Notes: generated by a model from the sequence alone, not told the origin. A stretch of 64,000 nt of DNA from Ferrimonas futtsuensis DSM 18154 (GCF_000422645.1 NZ_AUGL01000001.1:1-64000), one strand, 5' to 3'; counted from the stretch's first letter, positions 28,733 to 42,266 are shown. Made by a program: numbers and translations.

Positions 28733-29113
28733 TCACAGGACCGCAATGACCGAGTCATTGGCCTTGGGAAAGGGCAGAGCCCGAAGCTCTTCGACACTGG
28801 CCCACTTCAGGGGCTGTCCCTCCCTCGCGTGTGCCTCGCCGCGGTACCCGGTCACCCGGAAGAAGTGCAGCTCCAGGGTGCGGTCGTCGAACTCAAACAC
28901 TTTACGCTCCATCAGTTCGGCCTGGGTCATCTCCAGCCCCACCTCCTCCTCCAGCTCGCGGGCCAGGGCGGTCAGCTCATCTTCGCCCGCCTCCGCCTTG
29001 CCGCCGGGGAACTCCCACTTGCCCGCCAGGTGCTGATCTCCCTGACGCAGACTGATCAGGTAGTGATTCTGGTGGTTTTGCACCAGGCCAATGACGATTC
29101 TCTGGATGGTCAT
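28733..29113 (-). CDS. mutT: 8-oxo-dGTP diphosphatase MutT
   Basis: A 126-residue Nudix hydrolase that removes 8-oxo-dGTP from the nucleotide pool and so prevents A-to-C transversions. The Nudix box is complete: GGKAEAGEDELTALARELEE followed by EVGL (about residues 37-59) fits GX5EX7REUXEEXGU. The FEFDDRTLELHFFRV and GQPLKW stretches also match MutT. It lies directly downstream of secA, a conserved link, with a terminator between the two. Confidence 0.92.
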   Translation of the reverse strand: MTIQRIVIGLVQNHQNHYLISLRQGDQHLAGKWEFPGGKAEAGEDELTALARELEEEVGLEMTQAELMERKVFEFDDRTLELHFFRVTGYRGEAHAREGQPLKWASVEELRALPFPKANDSVIAVL

Positions 29114-29130
29114 CGCTTCTTCTCTGTACT

Positions 29131-29157
29131 AAAAAGCCAGTCCGGAGACTGGCTTTT
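29131..29157 (-). terminator. Intrinsic terminator after secA
   Basis: An 11-bp stem (29132-29142 with 29147-29157) with loop CGGA, followed by U on the minus strand. It separates secA from mutT, and the T-run on the other side makes it possibly bidirectional. Confidence 0.85.
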
Positions 29158-29178
29158 GCTGTTCGTTGGACTCAAGCC

Positions 29179-31866
<2,688 letters not shown>

Positions 31867-31936
31867 CGTATTTTTTCACTTTCTAGAAAGGTCTTGGGCC
31901 AGACTCCGCCGGTCCCACCAGGATTGCCACCCCCGC

Positions 31937-32842
31937 TTAACTGCGGGGCTTACGATAAACGTATTTGTTAGGGTTGACCTGACGATCGTTGCGCAACACT
32001 TCATAGTGGACGTGTGGTCCAGTCGAGCGGCCGGTGTTGCCCAATTCGGCAACCACGTCTCCCTTCTTTACCACCTGGCCTGCTTTGACAAGCAGGGACT
32101 TGTTATGACCGTAACGGGTCTTCAGCCCGTTACCGTGATCAATCTCGACCAGATTGCCATAGCCATACATTTCTCCGGAATAGGTCACTACTCCCGCTCC
32201 GGTGGCTACGACATCGCCTCCTTCCGTGCCCGCAAAATCGATGCCTTTATGCATGGCGGGACGGCCGGAAAATGGATCGTTGCGCATCCCATAGTCTGAG
32301 GACTGCCAGCCCTTGACGATGGGACGTCCTGACAAATAACTGCTTAGGTCTATATGGTGATTGCGCTCGACAGTTTCAAGTAGCGCAAGCTGGTTGTCCG
32401 AGCTGTCCAGCCGTTTGGCCAGTTGCTCCATATCCAGCAGCAGCTGCTTGAGCTCCACATCACCCAACCCATCGGCATTGGCGCCACCCAGGCCCACTGC
32501 CGATGAGAAATCAAACTGTTCGGTAAGTTCGGCCCGATCGGCCAGTGCGATACCCAGGGACTCCAGGCGGTTCATCTGCGCCTGCATCCGCCCGAGGCGG
32601 ACCGCCAGGGTGGCCAGTTGGGTCTGGGTCAGCTGACGGATCTCATCCACCTGCTCCTGCCCCTCGGCCTGACTCTCCTGAGCCTGAGCCAATTCCAGCT
32701 CGGCCTGGTGCAACTGCTCCTTATGGGCCTGGAACAGCCCGACACCCGCAGCCACCAGCATCAGCGGCAGTAAAAACCACCCCTTGCCCGGTTGCCAGTG
32801 TCGTACACCGTGCTTTCCCTTAATAAAGACTGTTACACTCAT
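31937..32842 (-). CDS. M23-family peptidoglycan endopeptidase, membrane-anchored
   Basis: A 301-residue protein with an N-terminal membrane anchor (about 23-40), a coiled-coil region rich in Gln/Glu/Leu (about 42-110) and a C-terminal LytM/M23 domain. Zinc-binding and catalytic motifs are MHKGIDFAG (His and Asp) and HVHYEV (His-x-His), with the intervening VVTYSGEMYGYGNLVEIDHGNGL, so the enzyme looks active. It would cut peptide cross-links in the cell wall. It lies between secA and the divergent dciA. An imperfect hairpin overlaps its stop codon (31931-31948) but has no U-run. Confidence 0.88.
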   Translation of the reverse strand: MSVTVFIKGKHGVRHWQPGKGWFLLPLMLVAAGVGLFQAHKEQLHQAELELAQAQESQAEGQEQVDEIRQLTQTQLATLAVRLGRMQAQMNRLESLGIALADRAELTEQFDFSSAVGLGGANADGLGDVELKQLLLDMEQLAKRLDSSDNQLALLETVERNHHIDLSSYLSGRPIVKGWQSSDYGMRNDPFSGRPAMHKGIDFAGTEGGDVVATGAGVVTYSGEMYGYGNLVEIDHGNGLKTRYGHNKSLLVKAGQVVKKGDVVAELGNTGRSTGPHVHYEVLRNDRQVNPNKYVYRKPRS

Positions 32843-32873
32843 GGAGTTCTTTTCTTATGTTTCGTGTCTTGGT

Positions 32874-33323
32874 ATGAAATCAAAACCAACCGATGTTGCC
32901 GAGCTGATGGGCCAAAGGCTCCGCCAGGTCCAGGAGCGAACCGAATCGCTCAGGCAGCTGCAGCAAGTGACCGCCGATCTCCTGGGTAATGACCTCAAGG
33001 GGCGGTACCGGGTGGCCAACCTTCGCAACGGTGTCATGATCATCGAGACCGACAGCGCCGCCTGGGCGACCCGATTGCAGTTTATGAAACTGCAGCTGCT
33101 GCAGCAGTTGCGGCAACAAAACTTCCCAATGCTCACCACTATTGAGATCAAAGTCAACCCGGCACTGTCCAGGATTGAGCGTCCGGTAACGCAAAATCTC
33201 AATAAGCTGAGCCCTCAGGCCGCGAGCCAGATTCAGGAGCTGGCAGATTCTATAGGCGGCAGTCTGGGGGAGAAGCTAAAAAAACTGGCCGCCCATGGGG
33301 GCGGCCAGCAAGGTAACTCTTAG
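32874..33323 (+). CDS. dciA: DUF721/DciA-family protein (replicative helicase loader family)
   Basis: A 149-residue DUF721-family protein. Members called DciA load or assist the replicative helicase DnaB in bacteria that lack DnaC. The core LRNGVMIIETDSAAWATRLQFMKLQLLQQL is the KH-like DciA domain; a Gly/Gln-rich tail follows. I take the ATG at 32874 (MKSKPTDVAEL); another in-frame ATG at 32841 would nearly overlap the divergent peptidase start. Neither has a good ribosome-binding site. The stop codon is one base from the convergent lpxC stop, and the lpxC terminator is embedded in its final codons. Confidence 0.8.
   Translation: MKSKPTDVAELMGQRLRQVQERTESLRQLQQVTADLLGNDLKGRYRVANLRNGVMIIETDSAAWATRLQFMKLQLLQQLRQQNFPMLTTIEIKVNPALSRIERPVTQNLNKLSPQAASQIQELADSIGGSLGEKLKKLAAHGGGQQGNS
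33277..33308 (-). terminator. Terminator of the dcw/lpxC transcript inside the end of dciA
   Basis: A 10-bp GC-rich stem (33285-33294 with 33299-33308) with loop ATGG is followed on the minus strand by seven U (33278-33284). It terminates lpxC messages from within the coding sequence of dciA. Confidence 0.88.
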
Positions 33324-33324
33324 G

Positions 33325-34236
33325 TCAGGCGGTAACCGGTGCCAGGTAGTCCATGGGCACCTCCTGAGCCTCCTCGAAGCTCACCAGCTCCCAGGCCTCC
33401 TGATTCTCCAGAACGGTGCGAATCAGCTGATTGTTCAGGGCGTGGCCGGACTTGAAGGCGGTAAACTCGCCCAGGATGGCGTAACCACCCAGGTAGAGAT
33501 CGCCCACCGCATCCAGAATCTTGTGCTTAACAAACTCATCTTCCACCCTCAGACCGTCCGGGTTGAGGATGCGGAATTCGTCCAGCACCACCGCATTTTC
33601 CATGCTGCCGCCCAGGGCCAGGTTGTTGGCCCGCAGGTACTCGATGTCGCGCATGAACCCGAAGGTACGGGCACGGCTCACCTGCTTGATGTACTCGGCG
33701 GAGGAGAACTCCATCACCATCTTCTGCTGGCTGCGAGCAATCTCTGGATGATCAAAGTCGATGGCAAAGTTGAGTTTAAAGCCATTATGGGGACGGAACT
33801 CGGCCCACTTGTCTCCCTCTTCGACCCGGATCGGCTTACGGATGCGCAGGTACTGTTTGGACGCAGGCTGCTCTACCAGGCCGGCGGTCTGAAGAAGGAA
33901 TACAAAGGGACTGGCACTGCCGTCCATAATGGGGATCTCGGGGGCGTCCACCTCGATGATGGCATTGTCTACGCCGAGACCGGCCAGGGCAGACATCAGG
34001 TGCTCCACCGTCGCAATGCGGTGCCCCTCGTCGCTGACCAGACCTGTACACAGGGTGGTTTCACGCACCAGCGCAGCACTGGCGGGAATCTCCGCCACCG
34101 GGGTCAGATCAGTGCGCCGGAACACGATCCCGGTGCCCACTGGGGCGGGATTGATGCTCATGGTCACCTTATCACCGGAGTGAAGGCCCACACCGGTTGC
34201 CTGAACCGGGCGCTGTAGAGTGCGTTGTTTACTCAT
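33325..34236 (-). CDS. lpxC: UDP-3-O-acyl-N-acetylglucosamine deacetylase LpxC
   Basis: The 303-residue zinc deacetylase catalyses the committed step of lipid A synthesis. The N-terminal repeat starts [21 protein letters not shown], and the zinc-binding [13 protein letters not shown] and later [15 protein letters not shown] with its catalytic His are visible. The length matches E. coli LpxC (305). It is the last gene of the dcw cluster after ftsZ, the usual order, and ends at the terminator embedded in dciA. Confidence 0.97.
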   Translation of the reverse strand: MSKQRTLQRPVQATGVGLHSGDKVTMSINPAPVGTGIVFRRTDLTPVAEIPASAALVRETTLCTGLVSDEGHRIATVEHLMSALAGLGVDNAIIEVDAPEIPIMDGSASPFVFLLQTAGLVEQPASKQYLRIRKPIRVEEGDKWAEFRPHNGFKLNFAIDFDHPEIARSQQKMVMEFSSAEYIKQVSRARTFGFMRDIEYLRANNLALGGSMENAVVLDEFRILNPDGLRVEDEFVKHKILDAVGDLYLGGYAILGEFTAFKSGHALNNQLIRTVLENQEAWELVSFEEAQEVPMDYLAPVTA

Positions 34237-34333
34237 TAACCGTCCTGCTCTCTATAAACTCAATGAAGGGCGCGTATTTTACCAGAAAAAACGCCCAGAA
34301 CCAAAATCTGGTCTGATCAGCCAGTAAAGCCTT

Positions 34334-35563
34334 TTAATCCAGCTGCTTACGCAGAAACGCCGGAATATCCAGGTAGGCACCCTTCTGGGACTCCTGGGCG
34401 GGCGCGGCGTTGCCGTGGTTGCTGCTGGCCGGAGCCGGAGCCGGAGTGGCAGGCTCAACAGCCGGGATCGCTGGTTCAACGCGGATCGGCTGCATGGACA
34501 CCGGAGGCTGCTCCATCGGCTTGGGCTCGGGCTGAGCCGCAGGCTGAGGCGCTGGCGCCGGGGTCGCCGCCTTGGGTGGCACCACGATCTGGATATCGGG
34601 CTTCTTGTCGGCACCGATGCCTGTGGCCACCACGGTCACGCGGATCTCATCGCTCATCTCAGGTTCAATGACAGTACCTACCACGATGGTAGCATTTTCA
34701 GACGCATAGGCACGAACGTGGTCACCGATGAGGGTGTACTCCTCGATGGACAGGTCCATACCACAGGTGATGTTCACCAGGACGCCCTTGGCACCGGTCA
34801 GGTCGATATCTTCCAGCAGCGGGCTGGATACGGCGGCCTCGGCAGCCTCTTCCGCACGGTTCTCACCGCGAGCCACACCTGTGCCCATCATGGCGTTGCC
34901 CATCTCAGACATCACCGTCTTCACGTCGGCGAAGTCAACGTTGATCAGACCGGTACGGGTGATCAGCTCGGCGATGCCCTGTACCGCACCCAGCAGGACG
35001 TTGTTGGCGGCGCTGAACGCCTCCAGCAGGCTGGTCTTGGTGCCCAGTACCTTGAGCAGCTTGTCGTTGGGTACGGTGATCAGGGAATCCACATGCTTGG
35101 ACAGCTCTTGGATACCCTGCTCGGCGTAGGCAGCACGCTTCTTACCTTCGAAGACAAAGGGCTTGGTCACCACGGCCACGGTGAGGATCCCCTCCTCCTT
35201 GGCCACTTCGGCAACCACAGGCGCCGCACCGGTACCGGTACCGCCACCCATACCGGCAGCGATAAACACCATGTCGGAACCGGTCAGGGCGGCGCGGATG
35301 GACTCTTTGTCCTCCATGGCCGCTTCGTAGCCAACCGCAGGGTTGGCACCGGCCCCCAGGCCCTTGGTGACGTTTTTACCCAGCTGAATGGTGGTGCCAG
35401 CGGTGGACTTGCGCAGTGCCTGCGAGTCCGTGTTGGCCACGATAAACTGAGCCCCTTCGATGGTCTGCTCGACCATGTGTTCGATGGCGTTACCACCACC
35501 GCCCCCTACACCGATCACTTTAATGACCGCATCTTCGGTGTGCGCGTCCACAACCTCAAACAT
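34334..35563 (-). CDS. ftsZ: Cell division tubulin homologue FtsZ
   Basis: The 409-residue GTPase forms the Z-ring. The GTP-binding tubulin signature [13 protein letters not shown] is intact, as are the N-terminal [18 protein letters not shown] and the synergy loop VNVDFAD-type sequence [12 protein letters not shown]. After a Pro/Ala/Glu-rich linker the C-terminal peptide is [13 protein letters not shown], which binds FtsA and ZipA. It follows ftsA, with about 96 nt between them. Confidence 0.98.
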   Translation of the reverse strand: MFEVVDAHTEDAVIKVIGVGGGGGNAIEHMVEQTIEGAQFIVANTDSQALRKSTAGTTIQLGKNVTKGLGAGANPAVGYEAAMEDKESIRAALTGSDMVFIAAGMGGGTGTGAAPVVAEVAKEEGILTVAVVTKPFVFEGKKRAAYAEQGIQELSKHVDSLITVPNDKLLKVLGTKTSLLEAFSAANNVLLGAVQGIAELITRTGLINVDFADVKTVMSEMGNAMMGTGVARGENRAEEAAEAAVSSPLLEDIDLTGAKGVLVNITCGMDLSIEEYTLIGDHVRAYASENATIVVGTVIEPEMSDEIRVTVVATGIGADKKPDIQIVVPPKAATPAPAPQPAAQPEPKPMEQPPVSMQPIRVEPAIPAVEPATPAPAPASSNHGNAAPAQESQKGAYLDIPAFLRKQLD

Positions 35564-35659
35564 ACTCTTATCTCCGTTTAGCCTGCGTCCAAATTCAATC
35601 TGTTACCTAGCGGCTGTATCACCGGGGTCAATCCTAACCCCGTTCCACTCAGCGGGCCG

Positions 35660-36895
35660 CTAAAACTCGCCCTTAAACCAGCCTTGGATCCTGTCCAGCA
35701 GGCTGGTCACTCCGTGTTTGGTGTGGCGTTCCACTTCCCGATCGCGGATGCGCTCGGCGCCAAAGTACAGCAAGCCGACGGAGGTTGCAAAGCTTGGCTC
35801 GCTGACGTATTCCTTCAGTCCCTTGGGCTCGTGGGGCACCGCCACCCGAACCGGCATGCCGAAGCACTCTTCGGCCACTTCCACCGCCCCTTCGATGGCG
35901 GAGGTGCCTCCGGTCAGCACCACTCCCGCCGCCACCTGCTCCTCGAAGCCACTGGCCCGCAGTTCCTCCTGGACCAGTTCGAAAATCTCCTGGTAACGGG
36001 GCTCCACCACCTCCGCCAGGGTATGGCGGGACATGGTGCGCGACGGCCGGCCACCGACGGAGTGCACATCGATGCTCTCCTCCTGGCTCACCAGGGCGCT
36101 GCGCGCCGAGGCGTACTGCACCTTTATCTGCTCCGCATAGGAGAGCGGGGTGCGGAAGATCTTGGCGATGTCGCTGGTCACCTGGTTTCCGGCCACCGGG
36201 ATCACCGCACAGTGGCGCAGGGCACCATTGGTGTAGATGGCGATGTCGGTGGTGCCGCCACCGATGTCCACCAGGCAGGCGCCCAGATCCTTCTCGTCCT
36301 GAGTCAGCACCGAGTCGGCACTGCCCAGGGCGGAGAACACCAGGTCCTCAACCTGAATGCCACAGCGCTCGACGCACTTGATGATGTTCTTGGCCCAGTC
36401 GTTGGAACAGGTCACGATGTGGACATCCACCTCCATACGCATGCCGGAGATTCCCACCGGGCTGCGGATCCCCTCCTGCTCATCGATGGTGAACTCCTGG
36501 GGCAGCACATGCAGGATGCGCCGCTCGGTGGGGATCTTCACCGAACGGGCGGTGTGGATGGCGTGATCCACGTCGTCCTGGGTCACCTCATCGTCATCGA
36601 TGGAGACCATCCCCTTCTCATTCTGGCTGTCCACATGACGGCCGGAGATGCTCAGGAACACCGAGTCCACCTGGCAGTCCGCCATCATCTCCGCCTGTCC
36701 AATGGCGTTCTTAATGCTGCGGGAAACCGAGTCCAGATCGTTCACCCCGCCCTTGTCCATGCCACGGGAGGGCTGACTGCCCAGGCCTGCGATGCTGATG
36801 GCGCCGTCAGGCAGCACCTCACCGATGATCGCCACCACCTTGGAGGTGCCGATGTCCAAGCCCACAATTAGGTTTCGCTCCTGACTTTTGGTCAT
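35660..36895 (-). CDS. ftsA: Cell division actin homologue FtsA
   Basis: The 411-residue actin-like protein tethers FtsZ to the membrane. Its ATP-binding motifs GLDIGTSKVVAIIGE, LVDIGGGTTDIAIYTNG and LTGGTSAIEGA are present, and the C-terminal LLDRIQGWFKGEF is the amphipathic membrane-targeting helix. I start at the ATG at 36895 (MTKSQERNLIVGLDIG), which fits the family and leaves a 7-nt gap after ftsQ, rather than at the far upstream ORF start. Confidence 0.97.
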   Translation of the reverse strand: MTKSQERNLIVGLDIGTSKVVAIIGEVLPDGAISIAGLGSQPSRGMDKGGVNDLDSVSRSIKNAIGQAEMMADCQVDSVFLSISGRHVDSQNEKGMVSIDDDEVTQDDVDHAIHTARSVKIPTERRILHVLPQEFTIDEQEGIRSPVGISGMRMEVDVHIVTCSNDWAKNIIKCVERCGIQVEDLVFSALGSADSVLTQDEKDLGACLVDIGGGTTDIAIYTNGALRHCAVIPVAGNQVTSDIAKIFRTPLSYAEQIKVQYASARSALVSQEESIDVHSVGGRPSRTMSRHTLAEVVEPRYQEIFELVQEELRASGFEEQVAAGVVLTGGTSAIEGAVEVAEECFGMPVRVAVPHEPKGLKEYVSEPSFATSVGLLYFGAERIRDREVERHTKHGVTSLLDRIQGWFKGEF

Positions 36896-36902
36896 GATGT
36901 CA

Positions 36903-37652
36903 TCAATCTCTCTGTTCCAACTGCCAGCCGACAGCCAATCCCGTATCGTACCGAATATCAATGTATTCTGCTCGCCTTCCTTGCTTGGAAAGCGTGGGCC
37001 ACAGCTCAATAAATCGCTGCAACCGCTCTATCCCTTCGATGCGCCCCAGCCTGAGCTCCATTCCATCCTCCAGGGTCAGGGTCCAGGCGTGGCGATGACT
37101 CAGGGTAAGACTCTGAGGCATAAAGCCATTTAACCTCAGAAGCTCACTGAATTTCAGCCAGTTCTGCCACACTTTTTCACTGCTGTCTTGCGGACCGGCC
37201 AGGTTGGGCAGCTTGCCCACCCCGGGGCGCTTCGGCGCCTGAAACGCCTCGGCGTCCTGGTTCAACCACTGGTCACCATTCCAGTGGGCCATGGGACGCT
37301 GCTCCACCAGGTAGAGTCGCAACCGGTTGGGCCACTCGCGCCGCACCGTCACCCGCTTGACCCAGGGCAGTTGGGTCAGTGCCGAACGCACCTTCTCCAT
37401 GTCGGCGGTGACCAGGCTGTCCCCCTCGATGTGGGACAGGGCCAGGCGAACCTCCTCATCCTGGGTGTAACTGCGCTCCCCCACCAGGGCGATCTCATCG
37501 ATGGGCAAACGTTCCGCATCCGCCAGAACCTGCCCCAGCATGCGTCCGCCCCAGGCGAGCGCGATCAACACCGCTATCAGCAGCAGCACACCGCACACCG
37601 AGTACCAGTTCACCCTGGGCCGGGTCCAGTTGCGCCACACCGCCAGCCCCAT
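36903..37652 (-). CDS. ftsQ: Cell division protein FtsQ
   Basis: A 249-residue bitopic inner-membrane protein with a short cytosolic tail, a membrane helix at about 17-37 and a periplasmic POTRA domain (IDEIALVGERSYTQDEEVRLAL). The following beta domain includes LPWVKRVTVRREWPNRLRLYLVEQRPMAHW. It recruits FtsB and FtsL in the divisome. Its stop codon lies 7 nt before ftsA, and the start is 6 nt after ddlB, within the dcw operon. Confidence 0.95.
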   Translation of the reverse strand: MGLAVWRNWTRPRVNWYSVCGVLLLIAVLIALAWGGRMLGQVLADAERLPIDEIALVGERSYTQDEEVRLALSHIEGDSLVTADMEKVRSALTQLPWVKRVTVRREWPNRLRLYLVEQRPMAHWNGDQWLNQDAEAFQAPKRPGVGKLPNLAGPQDSSEKVWQNWLKFSELLRLNGFMPQSLTLSHRHAWTLTLEDGMELRLGRIEGIERLQRFIELWPTLSKQGRRAEYIDIRYDTGLAVGWQLEQRD

Positions 37653-37658
37653 CGCCGG

Positions 37659-38573
37659 TTACTCCGCCGTCTGCGCCAGGATGGCGGTCACCAGCTGCTG
37701 GAAATCGAGGCCCACCGCGCGGGCCGCCTTGGGCACCAGGCTGGTCTCGGTCATCCCAGGAACCGTGTTGACCTCCAACAGTTGCCAGCGACCATCTTTG
37801 GTGCGCATCACATCGACGCGGCCCCAGCCACTGGCGCCCACAGCTCGAAAGGCTCTCAGCGCCAGAGTCCTCAGCTCCTGCTCCTCTGACTCAGGCAGGT
37901 TGCAGGGGCAGAGATAGCGAGTCTCGGTGGACTGGTATTTGGCCTGGTAGTCGTAGAAGGCGTTGTCGGTCTGCATCTCGATGGCCGGCAGGGCCTGCTC
38001 TCCGAGAATGGAAACGGTGTACTCGGGACCGTCGATCCACTGCTCCACCAACACCTCAGCGTCATACTCATGGGCCGCGGCAATCGCCTGGGCCAGCTGC
38101 TCGCCGGACTCGGCAATGGCCATGCCGATGGAGGAGCCCTCATTGGCGGGCTTCACCATCACCTTGCCACCCAGCCGGGACAGCATCTGTGACGCCGTTT
38201 CCGGCTTGAACTGACCGGCCACCGCCACTTCGAAAGCGGCAGTGGGCAGCCCCTGACCGGCCCACAGGCTCTTGGTCCGCACCTTGTCCATGGCCAGGGC
38301 ACAACCCAGCACGCCGCTGCCGGTATAGGGCATATTCATGTGTTCCAGCGCCCCTTGCAGGGTGCCATCCTCACCACCACGACCGTGAAGCACCACGAAG
38401 GCGCGGTCGAACTCGGTCAGCTCGGCCAGGGGGCGCTCAGCCGGATCGAAGGGGTGGGCGTCCACTCCGGCCTTCAGCAGGCCCGCCAGCACGGCGTTGC
38501 CTGACTTCAGGGAGATCTCCCGCTCGGCACTGCTGCCACCCAACATCACGGCGACTTTGCCAAACTCAGTCAT
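37659..38573 (-). CDS. ddlB: D-alanine--D-alanine ligase
   Basis: A 304-residue ATP-grasp enzyme that makes the D-Ala-D-Ala dipeptide for peptidoglycan precursors. Family blocks are [88 protein letters not shown]. The ATG overlaps the end of murC by 8 nt. I use ddlB because of the dcw location; whether a second ddl gene exists cannot be seen here. Confidence 0.96.
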   Translation of the reverse strand: MTEFGKVAVMLGGSSAEREISLKSGNAVLAGLLKAGVDAHPFDPAERPLAELTEFDRAFVVLHGRGGEDGTLQGALEHMNMPYTGSGVLGCALAMDKVRTKSLWAGQGLPTAAFEVAVAGQFKPETASQMLSRLGGKVMVKPANEGSSIGMAIAESGEQLAQAIAAAHEYDAEVLVEQWIDGPEYTVSILGEQALPAIEMQTDNAFYDYQAKYQSTETRYLCPCNLPESEEQELRTLALRAFRAVGASGWGRVDVMRTKDGRWQLLEVNTVPGMTETSLVPKAARAVGLDFQQLVTAILAQTAE

Positions 38574-40017
38574 GCTGTTCCCCTTTCATCGTCTCCACCG
38601 ACAGCGCCATGGCGCCCAGTTTCCTGGCCAGGGCGCCAATGTTTCCCGCCCCCTGGGTCAATACCACGTCCCCATCCTGCAGCACTTCCGCCAGCATCGC
38701 CGGCAAGGCATCCGGACCAGGCACATAGATGGGATCCACCTTGCCCCGCCCACGGATGGTTCTGGCCAGGGCGCGGCTGTCTGCTCCGGCGATGGGCTCC
38801 TCGCCTGCGGCGTACACCTCCAGCAGCAGCAGTTCATCCACCTGGGCCAGCACCTGGGCGAAATCGTCATACAGATCCCGGGTACGGCTGTAACGGTGTG
38901 GCTGATAGGCCATCACCAGTCGACGCTCAGGCCAGGCCGCACGCGCCGCCTTGATGGTGGCCGCCACCTCGCTGGGGTGGTGACCATAGTCGTCCACCAA
39001 CAACGCCTTTCCGCGGCCGGTATCGAACTCGCCATACTGCTGGAAACGTCGGCCAATCCCCTCGAAGCTGGCCAGGGCGGCGACGATGGCGTCGTCGGGA
39101 ATCCCCGCATCCGTGGCCACGGCGATGGCCGCCAGGGCATTGAGGGCGTTGTGACGTCCGGGCAGGGCCAGGGTCACCTTGAGATCCGCCTTGTCAGCAC
39201 GCTGCACCAGGAACTCGGAGTGGGTGCCGCTCTGGCAGAAGTCGATGCCGCGCACGTCCACCCCAGATTCGAAGCCGTAGGTCACCAGGTGACGGCCGAT
39301 TCTGGGCAGCAGCTCCTGCACCCCGGGGTCGTCTGCGCAGACCACCGCCAGGCCATAGAAAGGCAGGTTGTGCAGGAACTCCACGAAGGTATCGTGCAGT
39401 TTGCTGACGTCTCCCCCATAGGTGTCCATGTGATCCGGCTCGACATTGGTCACCACGGAGACCATGGGTTGCAGGTGCAGGAAGCTGGCGTCGGACTCGT
39501 CCGCTTCGGCGATCAGGAACTTGCCTGAGCCCAGCCTGGCGTTGGTGCCGGCGCTGTTGAGCAGGCCACCGATGACAAAGGTGGGGTCCAGCTGCGCCTG
39601 GGCGAAAATGCTGGCGATCAGGCTGGTGGTGGTGGTTTTGCCGTGGGTGCCAGCGATGGCGATGCCGTGGCGGAAGCGCATCAGCTCCGCCAGCATCTGC
39701 GCCCGCTGCACCACAGGGATGCGACCACCTCTGGCCGCGGCCACCTCGGGATTATCCTGTTTGATGGCGGTAGAGACCACCACCACGTCCTTATTCTCCA
39801 CCCACCGGGCATCATGGCCAATGTGGATGGTGGCCCCCAGCGCCTTGAGGCGCTCGGTGACGGCGTTGTCGGCGATGTCACTGCCGCTGATGGCATAGCC
39901 TTCATTGACCAGCACCTCGGCGATGCCGCCCATGCCGGCACCACCGATGCCGACGAAATGGATCGCTTTCACCCGTCTCATGGCGGGCAGGCCGTTTGCA
40001 GTGGTTCTGTTACTCAT
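38566..40017 (-). CDS. murC: UDP-N-acetylmuramate--L-alanine ligase
   Basis: The 483-residue Mur ligase adds L-Ala to UDP-MurNAc. The N-terminal [17 protein letters not shown] binds the UDP-sugar, [17 protein letters not shown] is the ATP P-loop, and [19 protein letters not shown] is the C-terminal-domain motif typical of MurC. It overlaps murG at its start by 8 nt and ddlB at its end, as expected in a tightly packed dcw cluster. Confidence 0.97.
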   Translation of the reverse strand: MSNRTTANGLPAMRRVKAIHFVGIGGAGMGGIAEVLVNEGYAISGSDIADNAVTERLKALGATIHIGHDARWVENKDVVVVSTAIKQDNPEVAAARGGRIPVVQRAQMLAELMRFRHGIAIAGTHGKTTTTSLIASIFAQAQLDPTFVIGGLLNSAGTNARLGSGKFLIAEADESDASFLHLQPMVSVVTNVEPDHMDTYGGDVSKLHDTFVEFLHNLPFYGLAVVCADDPGVQELLPRIGRHLVTYGFESGVDVRGIDFCQSGTHSEFLVQRADKADLKVTLALPGRHNALNALAAIAVATDAGIPDDAIVAALASFEGIGRRFQQYGEFDTGRGKALLVDDYGHHPSEVAATIKAARAAWPERRLVMAYQPHRYSRTRDLYDDFAQVLAQVDELLLLEVYAAGEEPIAGADSRALARTIRGRGKVDPIYVPGPDALPAMLAEVLQDGDVVLTQGAGNIGALARKLGAMALSVETMKGEQHD

Positions 40018-41101
40018 TGTTGCCTCCGGCAGCCTGGATACACTCCTCGGCCACCAACTGGGTGGCTTGGGGTACCGCCACCTGGGTTGCCGCCCTTGCC
40101 ATGGCGGTCAACCGTTCTGAATCTTCTGCCAGCTCGGTGAGCAGGGTCGCCAGACCCTCTGGCGTCAAACTGGATTGGGGCTGCAACCTGGCTGCTCCCG
40201 CTGCCACCAGGGCTTCGCTGTTTTTGGTCTGGTGATCGTCCACCGCATGGGGGAAGGGCACCAGGATGGCGGGACGGCCACAGGCCGCCAGTTCCGCCAC
40301 GGTCAGGGCGCCGGCCCGGCAGATCACCAGATCCGCCCAGGTGTAGGCCGCGGCCATATCATCAATAAATTCCGAGACCTGTACTCCGACCGCCGGGGCC
40401 AGGGTCTGCCAGGCGTCCCGGGTGGCCGCCTCATTGCCACGGCCTACCTGATGCCAGACGGTGAGACTGGTGCCTGAGCCCAGCAGCTGCGCGGCCTGAG
40501 GCAGGGTCTCGTTGAGCACCCGGGCACCCAGGCTGCCGCCGACGATCAGCACCTTGAGCTGGTCGCCTGGCACCACCGGATGCTGCTGACCCACCGCCAG
40601 CAGCTCCTCACGCACCGGGTTGCCCACCCGGCGGGCCCCTTTGCCGGGGAACACCCCATCGAAGGCGCACAGTATGCGGCTGGCGAAACGGGCCAGGATG
40701 CGATTGGTGGCACCGGCCACGGCATTTTGTTCATGGAGCACCACCGGGGTGCCCCTGAGCCAGGCGGCGATGCCCCCGGGACCGGCAGCGTAACCGCCCA
40801 TCCCCAGCACCACATCCGGCTTACGCCGACGCTGAATCCGCCAGGATTGATACACCGCCTTGAGGATCTGCAGGGGCGCCTTGAGCTTGCGCAGCACACC
40901 GTTGCCGCGCACCCCCTGGATGTCGATAAAGTCGATCTCAAAACCGTGCTGAGGCACCACTCTGGCCTCCATGCGATCGGAGGTGCCGAGCCAGCTCACC
41001 TGCCAGCCCTGCTCCTGGAGCCGACGGGCCACCGCCAGGGCGGGGAAGACATGGCCGCCGGTGCCGCCAGCCATCACCATCAGTCGCTTAGGCGCCGTCA
41101 T
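40010..41101 (-). CDS. murG: UDP-GlcNAc:lipid I transferase MurG
   Basis: The 363-residue GT-B glycosyltransferase makes lipid II at the inner face of the membrane. The first G loop is [18 protein letters not shown], a second is [18 protein letters not shown] and the third is [13 protein letters not shown]. Further conserved sequence [12 protein letters not shown] and [31 protein letters not shown] is complete. It overlaps ftsW at its start. Confidence 0.97.
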   Translation of the reverse strand: MTAPKRLMVMAGGTGGHVFPALAVARRLQEQGWQVSWLGTSDRMEARVVPQHGFEIDFIDIQGVRGNGVLRKLKAPLQILKAVYQSWRIQRRRKPDVVLGMGGYAAGPGGIAAWLRGTPVVLHEQNAVAGATNRILARFASRILCAFDGVFPGKGARRVGNPVREELLAVGQQHPVVPGDQLKVLIVGGSLGARVLNETLPQAAQLLGSGTSLTVWHQVGRGNEAATRDAWQTLAPAVGVQVSEFIDDMAAAYTWADLVICRAGALTVAELAACGRPAILVPFPHAVDDHQTKNSEALVAAGAARLQPQSSLTPEGLATLLTELAEDSERLTAMARAATQVAVPQATQLVAEECIQAAGGNNE

Positions 41102-42266
41102 TGCTCTCCCCCTTGGCGTCTGTCTGTGCCAGACGCCGCTCGTAGTCGATACGCAGCAATACTACGGCTGCGCCCGTTGTTACCCATAAACTGCTTCCAC
41201 CATAACTGACCATGGGCAGCGTCAGCCCCTTGGTGGGCAGCAAGCCCACACTGGCGCCGACATTAACCGCGGTCTGAAAACTAAACCAGATGCCGATGCC
41301 GTAGGCCAGATAACCAGAAAACGCCTGGTTGGCCTGCAGCGCCAGGTTGCCAATGCGCAGGGCCCGCAATGCCAGCATCAGCACCAGCACCAGTACACAG
41401 GTGACGCCGACAAACCCCAGCTCTTCACCCAGTACCGCAAAAATAAAATCCGTATGAGCCTCGGGCAGGTACTCCAGTTTCTGGATGCTGTTGCCCAGCC
41501 CCTGCCCCAGCCAGTCTCCCCGGCCGTAGGCCATCAGCGACTGGGTCAGCTGATAGCCGGCGCCGAAGGGATCTTCCCAGGGATCCCAGAAGCTGGTGAC
41601 CCGCTTCATCCGGTAGGGCGCCGACACGATCAGCAGCACCACCATGGCCACCCCCAGCAACATCAGGGCAAAGAAATCACGCAGCTTGGCCCCGGCCAGA
41701 AACAGCATCCCCATGACGGTGACAAACATCACCACTGTGGTCCCCAGGTCCGGCTGCATCAGCAGCAGCACGGCGTACATCCCCAGGGCGACGAAGGGCT
41801 TGAGGAACCCCTTAATCTCCTCCCGCACCTCCTGGTGACGTCTCACCAGATACCCGGCCAGATAGAGGAACAGGGTGAACTTGGCCACCTCCGCCACCTG
41901 CAGGTTAAACGGCCCCAGGGGGATCCAACGGGTGGCACCGTTGACACTGCGTCCGCCGATGAGCACCACCACCAGCAGCACCAGGCCGACGAACATCAGC
42001 GGCGTACTGTATCTCTGCCAGAAGGCGATGGGGATCCGCACCCCGACCGCCACGATCACCCCGGCCATGGCCAGGAAGAACAGATGACGCTTCACAAAGT
42101 GGAAGGGATCGCCGGTGAGGTTTTCCGCCTCCGCCAGGGACGCCGAGGTCACCATCACCAGACCCACACAGGCCAGCACCATCATCAGCACCAGCAGCAG
42201 CCGGTCATACAGCATCGGCTGTGATGACGACTCCCTGAAATCCAGTGACAGTTGGCCCATTCCCAT
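41088..42266 (-). CDS. ftsW: Lipid II polymerase / SEDS protein FtsW
   Basis: A 392-residue polytopic SEDS-family membrane protein that polymerises lipid II with FtsI. About ten membrane segments are visible, with the conserved loops [52 protein letters not shown] and [17 protein letters not shown]. Its ATG directly follows the murD stop (TAGATG), and its end overlaps murG. A long N-terminal cytosolic tail is typical for FtsW. Confidence 0.96.
   Translation of the reverse strand: MGMGQLSLDFRESSSQPMLYDRLLLVLMMVLACVGLVMVTSASLAEAENLTGDPFHFVKRHLFFLAMAGVIVAVGVRIPIAFWQRYSTPLMFVGLVLLVVVLIGGRSVNGATRWIPLGPFNLQVAEVAKFTLFLYLAGYLVRRHQEVREEIKGFLKPFVALGMYAVLLLMQPDLGTTVVMFVTVMGMLFLAGAKLRDFFALMLLGVAMVVLLIVSAPYRMKRVTSFWDPWEDPFGAGYQLTQSLMAYGRGDWLGQGLGNSIQKLEYLPEAHTDFIFAVLGEELGFVGVTCVLVLVLMLALRALRIGNLALQANQAFSGYLAYGIGIWFSFQTAVNVGASVGLLPTKGLTLPMVSYGGSSLWVTTGAAVVLLRIDYERRLAQTDAKGESNDGA

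Noticed and set aside
31931-31948. GC hairpin over the M23 peptidase stop codon as a terminator
   Set aside because: No U-run follows on the minus strand, so it is not a convincing intrinsic terminator; secA may be cotranscribed.
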